Positions 1-11,478 of a stretch of DNA of 64,000 nt are shown one piece after another. The stretch lies in contig NC_049986.1 in the NCBI RefSeq assembly GCF_000003815.2, positions 6,128,868-6,192,867 of the forward strand, given 5' to 3'. Origin of the DNA: Branchiostoma floridae (lineage: Eukaryota > Chordata > Leptocardii > Amphioxiformes > Branchiostomatidae). Made by a program: the position numbers and the translations under genes. Position 1 is the stretch's first letter, and each line of letters opens with the position of its first letter. A model generated the notes under the pieces. It saw nothing but the letters and a program-made list of their open reading frames with translations, did no database searches and was not told where the DNA came from.

Positions 1-24
1 CCGGTCAGAGCATGGCCAGGAGAG
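1..24 (+). CDS. Possible upstream exon fragment of the chitin synthase gene
   Basis: The window opens with an open frame ending at a good donor (gag|gtaaca, GT at 25-26). In the phase needed by the next exon it reads PVRAWPGE, and joining to DRYLNSF gives something like the first helix of a SAM domain (VxxWLxxxGLxxYxxxF). The segment is too short to prove; an RNA junction between 24 and 729 would settle it. Confidence 0.35.
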
Positions 25-728
25 GTAACATCCATATTTTTCTTCTTTCCGCTGCGCAAAAAATTCTACCTGCAACACAATAAAGAACAACCTTGTCATG
101 TCAAAACCGGCATTTATTGATTTCATAGTCTTATCAAGACTTACAAACTACATCAATACAATCCATCCAATCCCTCTCGACGTATACTCCCCATTTATAT
201 ACACATGAATAAGGCATATACGCATTTAAGTTACCTATTTACATACAGATAGACCAAATTCACAAACAAACGCTTCCAAAGCCACAACCATCTTGGTGAT
301 GATAATAATAATGGTATCATCAAGACATGAAGTAGTCATTACGAAATGTAGAGTCATCATCATTGTAACGATACAAATTGCCCATATTTTCCTTTTGTAG
401 CCACAAGAAAACAATCTGCCTGGAGAAGGAGCCTGTTGGATACCGACAAATTGTCAACAGCCATGTGGCTACCTGCAGAGTTTAAGGTGGTGTACATGAT
501 CCAAATGATAAAACAATAACTATGCTCAAAAGCAACAAGAGGTAAATTTGCGTGGTAGTCTTCATTATGTAAAATACGCAAGCAAGAATATATAACTTGA
601 TATTAGTGATCGATTTCTAGCTGAAGATTTCTAAGATTATGATCATTGAGACTAGAGGAAAACGCAAATGTCAGCGTTGTCGAAGTTTACATCTTTCGTT
701 AATAATTACCTGTCTATGTGTCTTTCAG

Positions 729-1499
729 GATCGCTACTTGAACAGCTTCCTCCAACATGGCTACGACGACACCACATTCATCGCAGGGATGTCCGACGGG
801 GTAGGTCGATTGCGTTGTAGTGGGATGTAACGGAAGGGTGTTTGGGTTCGAATCCGTTTATATGGCACCGATCTTGTGCCCTTTTAAGGCACTTTAGACG
901 ACTTTTGTAACCTTACTGGAAAGGAGTGCCTGGGTTAGGCAAGAGACTTTCCTCAAATAGGACGTTAAATTGAGATCCTGTGTTTGAGTAGAGCCACACC
1001 TTAAGCACATTTAAGAACGCGCTGCATATATCGAAAGGGTATTTATTGAATAAGTGTTCTTCCCGGTGTGCATGTGAGTGGATCAAAATCTATATTCATA
1101 TGGCCGCACCTCAAAATGAGATGACTAGGTTCTGTGTGCTATGTGACCACCCCTATTTTACGTTCCTCTCTTTTTAGCCATCGGCTGCAAAGGGAATTCT
1201 ACCCACCCATTATGATAATAATTTGATATTCTTATTATACTATGATAGAGTACCAACACACGTTTTAAATGGTTATCTACAAGTAATGCAAATATGTTAT
1301 CACATCTATCAAGACATCGCTACATTGTAATGTACAATTTCTTTAAAGTTTAAAGGCACAGATTTTTTTTAAAGATTGAACTCGTATTAAACTCATTACG
1401 CAGGACCTAGAGTTCATTGGCGTGACAAAGATCCATCGCCCCGCCCTACTGAGGGAGATCGACAAGCTGTCAGAGTATCAAATAGACATCAAAGTGCCG
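729..1499 (+). other. SAM domain 1 (exons 729-800 and 1404-1499)
   Basis: The exons join in phase 0. The product has the SAM pattern: RYLNSFLQHGYDD (helix 1-2 and the D preceding helix 2), DLEFIGVTKIHRPALL (equivalent of DLxxLGIxxxGHRxxIL) and REIDKL. SAM domains are small helical bundles that often form polymers or heterodimers. The intron between the exons (801-1403) contains a SINE-like copy at about 815-975. Confidence 0.75.
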
Positions 1500-4085
1500 G
1501 TTCGTTCTTCTATCTTAAAATTTTTTCATGACAGTCATGTTTAACCATGAAAACACTGTGTTTAAAACACAACTTCAGAAATTAACGGCAATAATCTGAG
1601 ATATCATTGTGGTGCAGTTTTTAGCAATGTTGACATCCTTGTGTAATCTTGTTTTTGTTAATTAGAATAGTTATAACCTCTTTACATATTTGGCACGATT
1701 ACGTAACATTTGCTTTACTTGTTAATAAACAAACAAATACTATGTCTGCCCATATTGCACAACCAACAGTTCTCCGATCTTTTTTTATGCATTTTAAAAC
1801 ACAAAAAAATGTGAAAGTACGTAGATATGCGAAAGAGTGACATAGATAACGGTATAAAGCCGGCACCGCCCCCCGTTTCCGTTGATAGAATGTTGTATCG
1901 ACTTACCTGCACCCGTAGTCGTTTTAAATTTAAACTTCTTGAGATGCTAACTAATACAACGTTTCATTCACAGGAAACAGTGGAGGAATGGCTGGACATG
2001 ATTGGTCTAGAGAAGTACAACGACAAGTTTGTTTACGAGGGCTATGACGTCACAAGTCTGGTCAATATCGAGGAACAGCAGATCCGGGAGAACCTGGGCA
2101 TCACTAAAGCTGGTTTGCAATTTTACCTGTATATTCAACATATTACACGAAGAAGCCATGAGTCCTACCGAGGAATCCCGTGTTTTTTTTTATAACATTC
2201 TTATCCAAAACCCTTGGCACAATTATTTATAAAGATTTGATATTTGTCACAAAGGATAGAAAGCCTTTCCTGTTACATAGTGATAATTGTTGGTTTTATG
2301 TGGGTCATAAAGTTATGGCCATTCAAAACCAAGTTTGTTGACTTTTCATAGATTCTTTACTAGCGGCTGTTCCTGTTATAAGAAGTTTTTGTAATGACCA
2401 CGTATTGAATATGGTGCATGATTTCTTTTTACATTTCACAGCACACGTCAAACGTATGCTGATCGCTCTGAGTAAACTCCGCCATCCAAGCGAACGTAAG
2501 TTGAACTTTTTTGTATTGATTGTTCCTTATAACAGAGTTAAAAGAGAAGATTTTATTGTTTCTTTTATAAGTCAGTAACTAACGAAATGCATTTAGGCTG
2601 AAAAAAGGAATCATCAGTAGTTGTAAAAAAGTCTTTATTATTAGATCTACAAACTTTCAGTGTTATCATTATTACATGTATCAATAAACCAGTTGATGAG
2701 CGAATCGACAAAGTAAAGAAGGTGGTAAGCAAGCTGACAACACAGAAGATGGAGAATGTGTCACAGGATCACGTGAGATACAGGTATGTACATTGACTAA
2801 GTTTTATTGCGTAGAAATCCAATTACATTTTAATGCATATTTTAAGATACCTAAAAATAAAAGGAAAATCACTTCTTCGGAAAAGAAAGATAAAAGCATG
2901 TCAAGGCTAAAAATAATTCAATTATTTGGACTTTGGCGGTTCTATAACTACAAACTGCTACAAAGATAAGATGATAAATATATAAACGCTCAAACAAAGT
3001 TCAGCGATACGTTCATTTTCTATTAAAAGAAAATAGTTTGATTTTTCATTGGTTTATTTGTTGACAAACAATGCTCAAGGGTCACTTGAAGCTATTGTCT
3101 TCCCTAGGTTAGTGAGTTACATGGATGAGATGTAAAGATTACCCTAAATGTCCTACGGCCGAAAATCCTAATCAAAAAGGATTTCATAATAAGTTTTCTT
3201 TCACCAGGGAGAACAGGTTCTGGGCTAAACTCAGGAACAAGTGTATAAAGCAGGACTACGGCGTGTTCAGTCAGAACGTCGGGCTGAAGGAACAGTTGGA
3301 GGAGCTGAGGAACTCCTGGTTAATCATCCTGGCGGTGTCCAACGCGCTGTGGCTGACCTTGATCTTGACATTGGCACAACAGGCTAACTTACAGGTTTGA
3401 CCGTTTGTAGAGTTTTTGTTTTTACTAGTTTGCAAGAAAGACTTATCGTCACTTAACTTACAATTACGTATGCACCACCTCCTTGTCTTCAGTCAGAGAC
3501 ATAATGCTTGGCCAACCTTTACTGATTGACTGAATAGGAAAAGCCAGGATATGGAGGCTTTATTTTCCTTAACGTTTTTCTCCAATACTTCCAGGTGTCT
3601 TTTACTCTAAATGTTCTTCTACTTTCAACGGGGCAAGACTTAATGGTCCAACATTTGAATGCAGCAGGGTTTCTCTTCAACATCACTAAAGTTTAAAAAA
3701 AGCTTTTATTTCTCCAGTTTTTAAATCATAAAACTTGAAATGACAAATGTATGTACGACTCTTTCAGCTCTTGGGAACCAACCCACTCGGTCTGGTATTC
3801 CTCTCTGTCTTCGGCTGCATCATCGTCATCCAGTTCCTGGCCATGCTGGTGCACCGGGTGTGGTCCCTCATGCATCTACTGGCCAGGGTCAAGTATCCAT
3901 GGCAACGCTGGGAGGATGACGTCACCATTCCCACCCCTGACCCGGGAGCAGATGGGCAGACGAAGACGGCTGACGTAAAGGCTAAGATGATGACCATTAA
4001 CGAAACTGCGGAGGAAGAGGTTTACGATAACCCGATGGTTGAGACAGATGACCAGCCTGTGTACGATGAGCCTAACACTCTCTAG
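729..4085 (+). CDS. Chitin synthase with SAM domains, C-terminal part (7 exons, 5' end outside window)
   Basis: Chitin synthases are membrane family-2 glycosyltransferases that polymerise UDP-GlcNAc and extrude chitin. Only the part after the catalytic core is present. Exons with matching phases are 729-800, 1404-1499, 1974-2112, 2442-2495, 2693-2783, 3208-3394 and 3768-4085 (stop TAG... at 4083-4085), totalling 957 nt. All are bounded by AG and GT. The order is SAM domain 1, SAM domain 2, a charged linker, then an ENRFW...LRN segment leading into a membrane helix (SWLIILAVSNALWLTLIL), then a PLGLVFLSVF...VIQFLAMLVHR helix. The last two blocks match the conserved end of animal chitin synthases (EEKFW..., ELRN..., IGLVF...IQF.AMLFHR). 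The loop between the helices is much shorter than in insect enzymes. The catalytic QRRRW region lies upstream and cannot be checked. Identity rests on remembered family sequence, not a search. Confidence 0.82.
815..975 (+). repeat. tRNA-derived SINE-like copy in chitin synthase intron
   Basis: A pol III B-box-like GGGTTCGAATC lies at 844-854. It is followed by a body (CACCGATCTTGTGCCCTT) that recurs near 6454, 24230 (variant) and, in part, 55619. A clear A box is not seen, so this copy is diverged. Confidence 0.55.
1974..2495 (+). other. SAM domain 2 (exons 1974-2112 and 2442-2495)
   Basis: The translation begins ETVEEWLDMIGLEKYNDKF, continues YEGYDVTSLVNIEEQQIREN and LGITKA, and across a phase-1 intron gives AHVKRMLIALSKLR. 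This is a textbook SAM domain (VxxWLxxIGLxxYxxxF ... LGIxxxGHRxxILxxIxxL), except that Ala-His-Val replaces the usual Gly-His-Arg. It lies directly after SAM 1, so the protein carries a tandem pair. Confidence 0.85.
3208..4085 (+). other. C-terminal membrane segments and cytoplasmic tail of the chitin synthase
   Basis: Exon 3208-3394 encodes a basic/amphipathic stretch, ELRNSW, and one hydrophobic helix. Exon 3768-4085 encodes a second hydrophobic helix, then HRVWSLMHLLARVKYPWQRW and an acidic tail. The tail has YDNP at 4023-4034 and YDEP at 4062-4073 and ends EPNTL. With two membrane crossings, both the SAM pair and the tail would lie on the cytoplasmic side if the family topology holds (inference). 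Confidence 0.75.
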
Positions 4086-4386
4086 TCTTGTCAATTTACA
4101 ATCTCCATAACGAATAATACCGTCGAGCTACGTGAGATCTGTGACCTTCGATTCCAAGGTCACGTGAATACACACAGCTAAAAACATGGCGGATGTCTTT
4201 TGGATGCATATATGATTCTGTAATTTGTCGTGCGGAAGGGTTTGATTCGCTTTCAAATCGATTTATGTTGCCATTTCAAATCCTTTGATAGTTGTAAGGC
4301 AAAATTTTCAACTTAAAATTAGTTTTCCTAAGATTGTTGAATGATCACAGTCTTTCTGATTGATTAGCATGACTGCTTTTGAATAG

Positions 4387-4392
4387 AATAAA
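4387..4392 (+). other. Candidate polyadenylation signal AATAAA for gene 1
   Basis: This is the first canonical AATAAA downstream of the chitin synthase stop codon, about 300 bases into the probable 3' UTR. It is followed by T-rich sequence. A cDNA end would confirm it. Confidence 0.4.
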
Positions 4393-6405
4393 ATTTTCAA
4401 ACTAAGATGTAATTATCTCTGTAATCTTAGAACATGAGATCTAAGGCTTGATTTTAATCTAGGATAATATTTTAGATTTCTTTCAGTATCTTAAGCCAAT
4501 TGCAAATCTTTACGTTTAGATTTTCTTAGCTCTTACGGTAGGTCATTGGACCTTACGGTAGGTCCTTTTGTCTCAGGCTTCGAGATGTCGTTTATTTGTT
4601 CTCCTGTTTCGCGATGAAAGGCTAAAATATTTGATATAATATCAAAGATATTTCAATACAAAAAGGATGAAATGAATAAAACTATGCATAACTATGTGAA
4701 AAGACCGTTTTGTTACATACATAATTTCTATCGAATTCTACAAAGTTTTTTTTACCCTTTAGAAGTTTGTATTTAATAGATTCCGTCATTTGTACTTCAT
4801 AGATTTGTTAAGCAGCAATTCGAGATAGGACATGCACATCTTGATAAGTTATTAATTATCAAATTGAAAGTGCTTCTGTAACGGCGTTCTGTAAAATATT
4901 CCGTAAATTTCAGGCAAGGGAGGCACAGCTAGATTAAAAGGCCTAAACTTGATGAAACAAAAAGAAATGCAAAAACACAAACATTTACACTTTATTGAAA
5001 TATATTCTAAATAATAGCTATAAGAACAATGCAGATATGATATTTGTTCCCAAATGTAACCATGTGTTGCCTTCATCTATTTGTAGTCTTTTAGTAGAAC
5101 ATATAGTAAATGATATATCTAATCAGTAGCTTCATTGTATAACCTTTTAGGTAATGTTTAGTGTATAGGAAAGCTTTTCAAAAATAAAACAAATGATTTT
5201 CATATATTCTGTCTATTGTTTTTTTTCTAATGTAGGTCTGCAATTAGAAAAAAAAATGTATATGTTATATCAATTTTAAAAATAAATTGCCTATTGTTAC
5301 CTATCCGCAATTCATTTTTAAAGCACTTTAATAGAGTGGACAATTCATTCTGCTTACGACACCATTGAAAGAAGGTATGTCCAGAGCAAGAATGGCATAT
5401 TTGATCCAGGTGCCTTCATATAGTTGTACCTACGATCGTTATCATGCATGATAAAGCAGAAGAAGAAAAGCCACTGTTATCATTGATTTTTATATCTCCA
5501 AAAAAGAAGTTTTAAATGACCCAACGCCGAGAAACGACAAGACGCAATATACCTTACAGGCGAGCTGGCGCCAGGGAAAGTATATCGAGGTACCGGACCA
5601 GTAGTCGCTGGAGTAGGGTCGCCGTTTATAGCCTTCTTTATGACTCACATTGATGTGGGTCATCGGGAAAACATTGATCGTGATGCGGTTGATGATTCGT
5701 CCCGCTGGCAATGTGCCTGGATGTGATGATTCAGGATAGTCATTTGCCGGGTGGGTACTCATTAAAGTGCTCGTCTTCTAGGAACAATTCGCCAAAAGAA
5801 CTCATTAAAATCCTCTAAATCATGAATATGAATCGTTACTGAAAATGATTTAACTAAAAAAAGAGCATATTGATTGTAGCTAACCCAAATTTTCAAAAAC
5901 AAAATGCAAAATTCTCGAATGATGCCTGGTATTGAATCGTGATGGAAAGAATCTAATATAAAGCTAAGTAAACGGATGATAACTTATCTTTTTTTGTCTT
6001 TTTTATTGCCAGTTTGGGGTTACCATAGGGTGTCATCATTGTTTTTTTCATAGCCTAAATTGTACAATGGCATTTCCCTGACAGTTTTATGGAATATCAT
6101 TACAATGAACTGTTACGAGTCAATGACCCGAGTCATATTTGGCACGGCTTAAAGTAGAAAGCGCTCAGATAAGATCTGAATATTAGAGCTAAGATACAGT
6201 ATCCATCAGGAAATGCACACCAGTATCATTTATGTATGATTAAACATCTAGAATGATATAGACATATCATATTCTTGATCATATAACTCATATCTTTATA
6301 ATTGGATATTGATTTGCATTAACATCAAGTACATATAAAATACAGATTTACTAATGAATAATTGCTATTATGTGATCTCTCTCGTATGGGATTTTTTGGT
6401 GAGAT
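4393..6405. other. Intergenic stretch without recognisable gene
   Basis: AT-rich sequence. Short open frames on either strand lack splice context or family resemblance. A small direct repeat of CTTACGGTAGGTC occurs near 4534-4563. Nothing else is supported. Confidence 0.5.
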
Positions 6406-6409
6406 CGCG

Positions 6410-6600
6410 TGGCGAAAATGGCTCCGGCCCAAGAGGACCCAGGTTTGCCATGTCACCGATCTTGTGCCCTTGGGAAAGACACTTAACATGACATTCCTAA
6501 GTGTACTCAGGTGAAAATGAGTACGTAGCTGCAACATGTGGCAGTGACAGGCCTTTGTGGCAGTCCGTAGACTTAGGGGCATGTTCGGGCTTGACGCATC
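6410..6600 (+). repeat. Diverged SINE-like copy
   Basis: It contains the same CACCGATCTTGTGCCCTT body as the copy at 815-975, followed by GGGAAAGACACTTAACA and ACTCAGGTGAAAATGAGTAC. The tRNA-like head (CGTGGCG...GGCCCAAGAGG) is degraded and resembles the head of the better preserved copy near 33730. Confidence 0.5.
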
Positions 6601-6738
6601 AGCTATACACGAGTCAGGGATAGCAGAAACACCTTACATCTTTGGTCGGAAGTCCTCCTAGGAGACGGATAGTCTAAACAAAAAAATGCATCTGCTGGGG
6701 TCGTCTTACACGAGGCAAGCAGTTCTTGTCCCTGTGGG

Positions 6739-7442
6739 ACTTAGACCCCGTTCACACTCAAAAAAATGAAGCGGCTTCAACGTGGAAGCCGCTTGATCCG
6801 GATCGTTTTCTTGAGTCTGAACGCTCCAAGCGGCTTGGACTTTCACCGATCCGGCTCGTTTGCAATCCATCCCTGGGAGGTAGTTTGAGACACTTGTGAA
6901 CAAGCCGCTTGGCTGAAATCGCGAGTGTGAACGCAATGTGGCTAGATTCTATATAAATTTCCGATTTGCCCCCTGTTGGAGGTTATATATCCATGTATCG
7001 GCGGGAGCAGGAACACACGCCACATTGACAGGTTTGCTCACGTTACTAATTTTTGTGCCCAATGATAAAGTCTGGATAGAAAGAAAAAAAACGCTGTAGG
7101 GTCAAGGCAAGTGGAATGGGAAGCAAACAAAGCTTTTTTTAATCACGCGAAGAGAGAGGAACCACAGCAAGCAATCACAAAAAACAAGCATATCTTTGAA
7201 CAGATCTCTCTCTGGATCATGATATAAGACTATTAAGAGTGGGTTTGAGAAAACCTACAAACAATGTTGTACAAAAAGTACCTGAAGTCCAGGTACGGAA
7301 TCACAATCAGCTTGGATTGTGTGCGATTAATCTGATTGTCTGTAATGAGTGTGAACGTAATTTTTTTGAAGCGGCTTGCACGTTCAAAGTGGCTTCCACG
7401 TTGAAGCCGCTTCATTTTTTTGAGTGTGAACGAGGTCTAAGT
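6739..7442. mobile_element. Non-autonomous element with long imperfect terminal inverted repeats
   Basis: The left end (6739-6794) starts ACTTAGACCCCGTTCACACT and continues through an A7 tract into GAAGCGGCTTCAACGTGG. The right end (7387-7442) is its reverse complement with few mismatches. The arms exceed 50 bp. Sub-terminal blocks (AGTGTGAACG with AAGCCGCTT) recur inside, and the left 190 bp can itself fold back. The outermost ACTTAG/CTAAGT is palindromic, so the target duplication is unclear; TA is the only direct duplication compatible. No transposase is visible. Confidence 0.75.
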
Positions 7443-8611
7443 GCACAACCCTTCTTCACCTTCAAAAGCCAAGTGCAGGCCAGGTGCATGCCAGACAAAC
7501 ATCCATAACGGTTAAGATCCTTTGCCAAAGGTATGTAGTCTTGGAACTCTAGCTCACACACTACAACCGGCGTCTGTTTCTGGTTCCCAGTTTATAAATA
7601 ATGCAATGGCTTGAGATGACATTACAAGCCTAAGGTGATCTAAGGACACGCTGAACATATTGGAAACCATATGCACATTCCTAATAATCACCAAGCTAAT
7701 AGGAATAAATGTAGCATGCAACGTATCCAATGCCACACCTGCCAGCTAAATATCAAACGTCATATAATATCGTCATATCGCGCTTTAAAGGTAAGAGTAA
7801 TGATTTGTTTTGCTGCTATTTCCACTACATTATAAAATTATGACAGAACGTGGTCATTAAATGTATTTAGTACCATTTAGTCAAAACATAAATAGACGTT
7901 TAAGATTCTAATCATATTTTGAATGAAGTTTAAACTGTAATTCACAGTAGAAAAATGATAAAGTAACTAAGAGTAAAGGGTATAGAAATAGACTTTTTTT
8001 GCAAGAGGGATCCATCCCTATTAGGAATTTACAATTAGCGACTTTGTAGTATATAATATATTGCTCAACAAGGCACTTGTTTAATCTGCAGAATATGACG
8101 TCACAGAAGCAGTGACTTTCTCATTTCAATCTGCGAGTTGGTCTATCGGAAAATTGGGTAAGTTTAATGGTTTATCTGGAGTTGCATTTCAACTTCAATT
8201 CAGAATTATTTCTACTGACAGAGATAAACTAAGATGGTATGATAATTTCATCCTCTTTCGAAAGCTTTGTTTTCGGCGTGTCTCTTATTTATATGCTATT
8301 GTTTTTTTAAGGAAGAGGGTTGGAAAATGACGTCACAATGGTCACCGATTCACCATCGTTAGGCCTGATAGACGATGTAGTAAATGCAGGGAATGCAAAT
8401 TTATGTGATAGATTTTATTCGACCTGTTTGTTTCTTTACATTTTTATGTTTTCTCAGTTATGCACTTTCTATATGAATAAATTTATTTCAACGTAGAGTT
8501 AAGTTAAATGACGGTCTGAATAGACTGTTGAACAAAGGCTTGTTTAAAAAAGGAATGACTACCAATAACAAAAGGAATAAGATAACGGTAGATATTCTAC
8601 TCAGGGATTTA
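7443..8611. other. Unassigned AT-rich stretch
   Basis: No gene, element end or tandem repeat could be supported here. Confidence 0.4.
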
Positions 8612-8800
8612 CTGCAGCACTGTCGTGTTATGTTCGCCTATTTCTTATGATCTAGATATTGCGTAATACGTAAAATTATGACTAAGAAGGTAACAAATTT
8701 ACAAAACGTAAGAAAATTCTTCTTTATGTCGAAATTCGTTGGGTAATCGTTTGAAACACACAGTGCCGCACCAGTGCCCCAAGTGCAGCGATATACCACA
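8612..8800 (+). repeat. Partial copy of the 10.3-kb MITE family
   Basis: It aligns in the same orientation with about 10316-10497: CAGCACTGTCGTGTTATGTT, a GTAAGAAAATTC block, CGAAATTCGTTGGGTA, then AGTGCCGCACCAGTGCCCC. Only the right terminal repeat is present, so the copy is truncated at its left end. Confidence 0.65.
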
Positions 8801-10262
8801 TTCAGATCGCCTTACTCTAGCTGCATCAGTGCTCACTTTATTCTGGCGTTAACTTTCAATATTCTTTCTTATGCTTGTAATATAATAGTACAACTACAAT
8901 GGCCGCATTGTTACTTACGTCCCAACTACTATTTCAATGACTGTTGTTTGAGAGGAGAATAAAGTGCAGTTATTACCAATGAGAATATATATGTTTATTG
9001 CTAATCGATGATTCCTACCGTTTTTGTATGACGCACAGGCACCATATGGGGCTAATCTAATGCAACCCAAAACCGATAAATGAGCCCGGCAGGCAAATTC
9101 CGTATTCCACACCACGTATTTGTCTTGTCAAGCACACGGATGACTCAACAATGAACATACACCAAGTGAAAATGGTTTCCACTCTGTTATAGAAAAAGAC
9201 ACTCGATTGGCTTGTGCCTCTCGTAGGGGCAATTTTAACACATGGCAACATATAGAAATAAACAACCACGAAAAGGATACTAGAACTAATGATTAGCCCC
9301 ATTAAATTATTACAGGATTTAATTAATTTATCATCAGTTAAGCTGTAATAGATATAAATTTTCATCTTTTAGGCTTGATTAGTTTTGTAGTGTTGTTACA
9401 AGAGAAATCGATTACAAATTCATCAACTGAAAATAAAACAATGTTATTTAGGAATATGATGTATTACAAGATATAGGAAAAGAAACTCATTAGTCAGCAA
9501 AGTGACAAATAGTTTCGAATTTTGAACCTTTTAAAGTTAAAGGTTTTCATAATATAGTGTACTTTAAATCTAATTGTCTAATGTCACGCCACCGTGCACC
9601 TTAAAAATGAACTGCAACGTTCACTTCTTCGGAAAATATGTGCCGAGGAAATTGAAATGTATTGCAGGAATAAATTGCATATTTCCTGATCAATAGAGAA
9701 GCCTAACGGGTAAACCCTGTTAGAATGATAAACTATGTAATCACCATATGTCTATTTAATGTTCAAGCTAAATAGGACACGGTGAGGCGTGAAGCTATTA
9801 TGTCATGGAGCTTTTACGACAATAGACAGTATGAATAAGCGATAATTTCAACAGCAAATTCACACGCCAGCCATCTTCAATTACTGTAAATGTAGAAATG
9901 TTTGCGGTTGTTTGTGTTCACATTTTTTTGCGGTGCCAGCTTCACAGCGAACTCAAAGCCACCTCGGATTTGTTTTCTGTATTCCTCCCACATTGTCTAA
10001 GTGCTACGTGAACTACGTACTATACATTGTATGGTATCATAATGCATTGGGAGGTGCATGTACTAACACAGCTCAAATTGAAGACAAATCCGATTTTTGA
10101 ACATCGAATACATATCTATCAAGAGGAGCTAGGTATCCAAAGGGTAGACACAGGTAGTTCAATGACAGTTGATTACCCCACCACTGCCAAGAGGGATTTT
10201 TGCGTCCGTATTCAAGCATTGCCTAGTCACTGGTGTGAGTGTTTTCCAGCTGGATATACGTC
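8801..10262. other. Unassigned stretch
   Basis: AT-rich DNA with no supportable gene. A minus-strand open frame near 9057-9365 has hydrophobic stretches but no start context, splice partners or family resemblance. Confidence 0.4.
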
Positions 10263-10499
10263 AAGGTAGTATCTCATTGCACTTGGGGCACCGGTGCGGC
10301 ACTGCGGAATTCCTTCACTGCGGCACTGTTGTGTTATTTTCGCCGATTTGATTTATTTTAGATACGTAAAAATATGACTTAGAAGACAACAAAATACACA
10401 AATGTAAGAAAATTCGCTCTTTGTCTCCGAAATTCGTTAGGTATTCTACGAACCCCGCAGTGCCGCACAGGTGCCCCGAGTGCAGTGAGATACCACCTT
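10263..10499. mobile_element. Short MITE with terminal inverted repeats of about 45 bp
   Basis: The left end reads AAGGTAGTATCTCATTGCAC then TTGGGGCACCGGTGCGGCAC. The right end is the reverse complement with a few changes (GTGCCGCACAGGTGCCCC ... GAGATACCACCTT). It is about 237 bp with no coding capacity. The right end abuts the TTAA of the next element. Confidence 0.7.
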
Positions 10500-10501
10500 A
10501 A

Positions 10502-11474
10502 CCCTCAAACCACCGTAGCTTTTTTGTGACGTAGATTACCGTATGGGGTCAAAACTGACCCCAAAACAGTTTGTACAAATACGGTTTTTTGTGTGACTCT
10601 TCTTGTGATTTGTATATATGTTTAGTTTTATTGATCTATGTGGAACAGTCTGACATGATTAGGTGAGAACATTTCTAGCTCATTATCATAATTTATGCAA
10701 AAGATCATGAGGACCACATTTTGCACCAATGCGATTCAGACCGGGAAGGAGGTTTTTGATGCCAACTTCAATGCCGTATAGCGCCCGAATGGCTCATGCT
10801 AGGGCCACCAAACTTGGTAACTTTTTAAAAAATGTCAAAATCAAAAAAATTCAGTGAACAAAGTATGTTCATCATTTTTCATGTTGCCATGGCAACGAAA
10901 TTCTGACAGACATATTTATTGCTAATTATTTTTATTATTAAGTTTTCTAATTTTGTATTAAACATTTAAGTTTTAAGGTTTTCTTAGCAGATATCAGTTG
11001 TTTATTACATCTTAAGAAATTCAACTTAAATTTCATAACTCAATATTCATAATTTATGCTAATTTAATGACGTCATCAGGCAAAATCCAAGATGGCGGCC
11101 GAGATTACCTAAATGACGTCATAATGTCGTCATATAACATGATATTGGCACAAAAGCTGTTACACTAATTTTGGATTACATGTACATCATTCTCTGAAAA
11201 TTTCGTGATCCTACGGTAAGTAGTTCAGGTGGGGGTCGCAAAGGTTTGTTTAAAAAAATGCTGGGGTCAGTTTTGACCCCACTGGACCATACATAAACTT
11301 TCTAAGATAACTTAATCAATAATGAGCCAATCTCGTTAAAAACGTATAAGAAGTTATAGGACATATATACAAACAAACTCATGGGAGGAAATTTGTTTTC
11401 GACCAGAAACGCCATGATGGCACACATCGATATACGCCTGGGGTCAGTTTTGACCCCATACGGTGGTTTGAGGG
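10502..11474. mobile_element. piggyBac-like non-autonomous element (TTAA target duplication)
   Basis: TTAA at 10498-10501 and 11475-11478 flanks matching ends CCCTCAAACCACCGTA and its reverse complement. Insertion at TTAA with CCC-starting ends is the hallmark of the piggyBac superfamily. Inside each end a GGGGTCAAAACTGACCCC palindrome recurs (about 10544-10561, 11264-11281, 11440-11457). The 973-bp body has no long open frame, so mobility would depend on a transposase elsewhere. Family-level assignment is inference from the ends. Confidence 0.75.
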
Positions 11475-11478
11475 TTAA

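Noticed and set aside
9057-9365. Minus-strand hydrophobic open frame that might be a membrane protein
   Set aside because: No family resemblance, no splice partners and ordinary AT-rich composition explain it.
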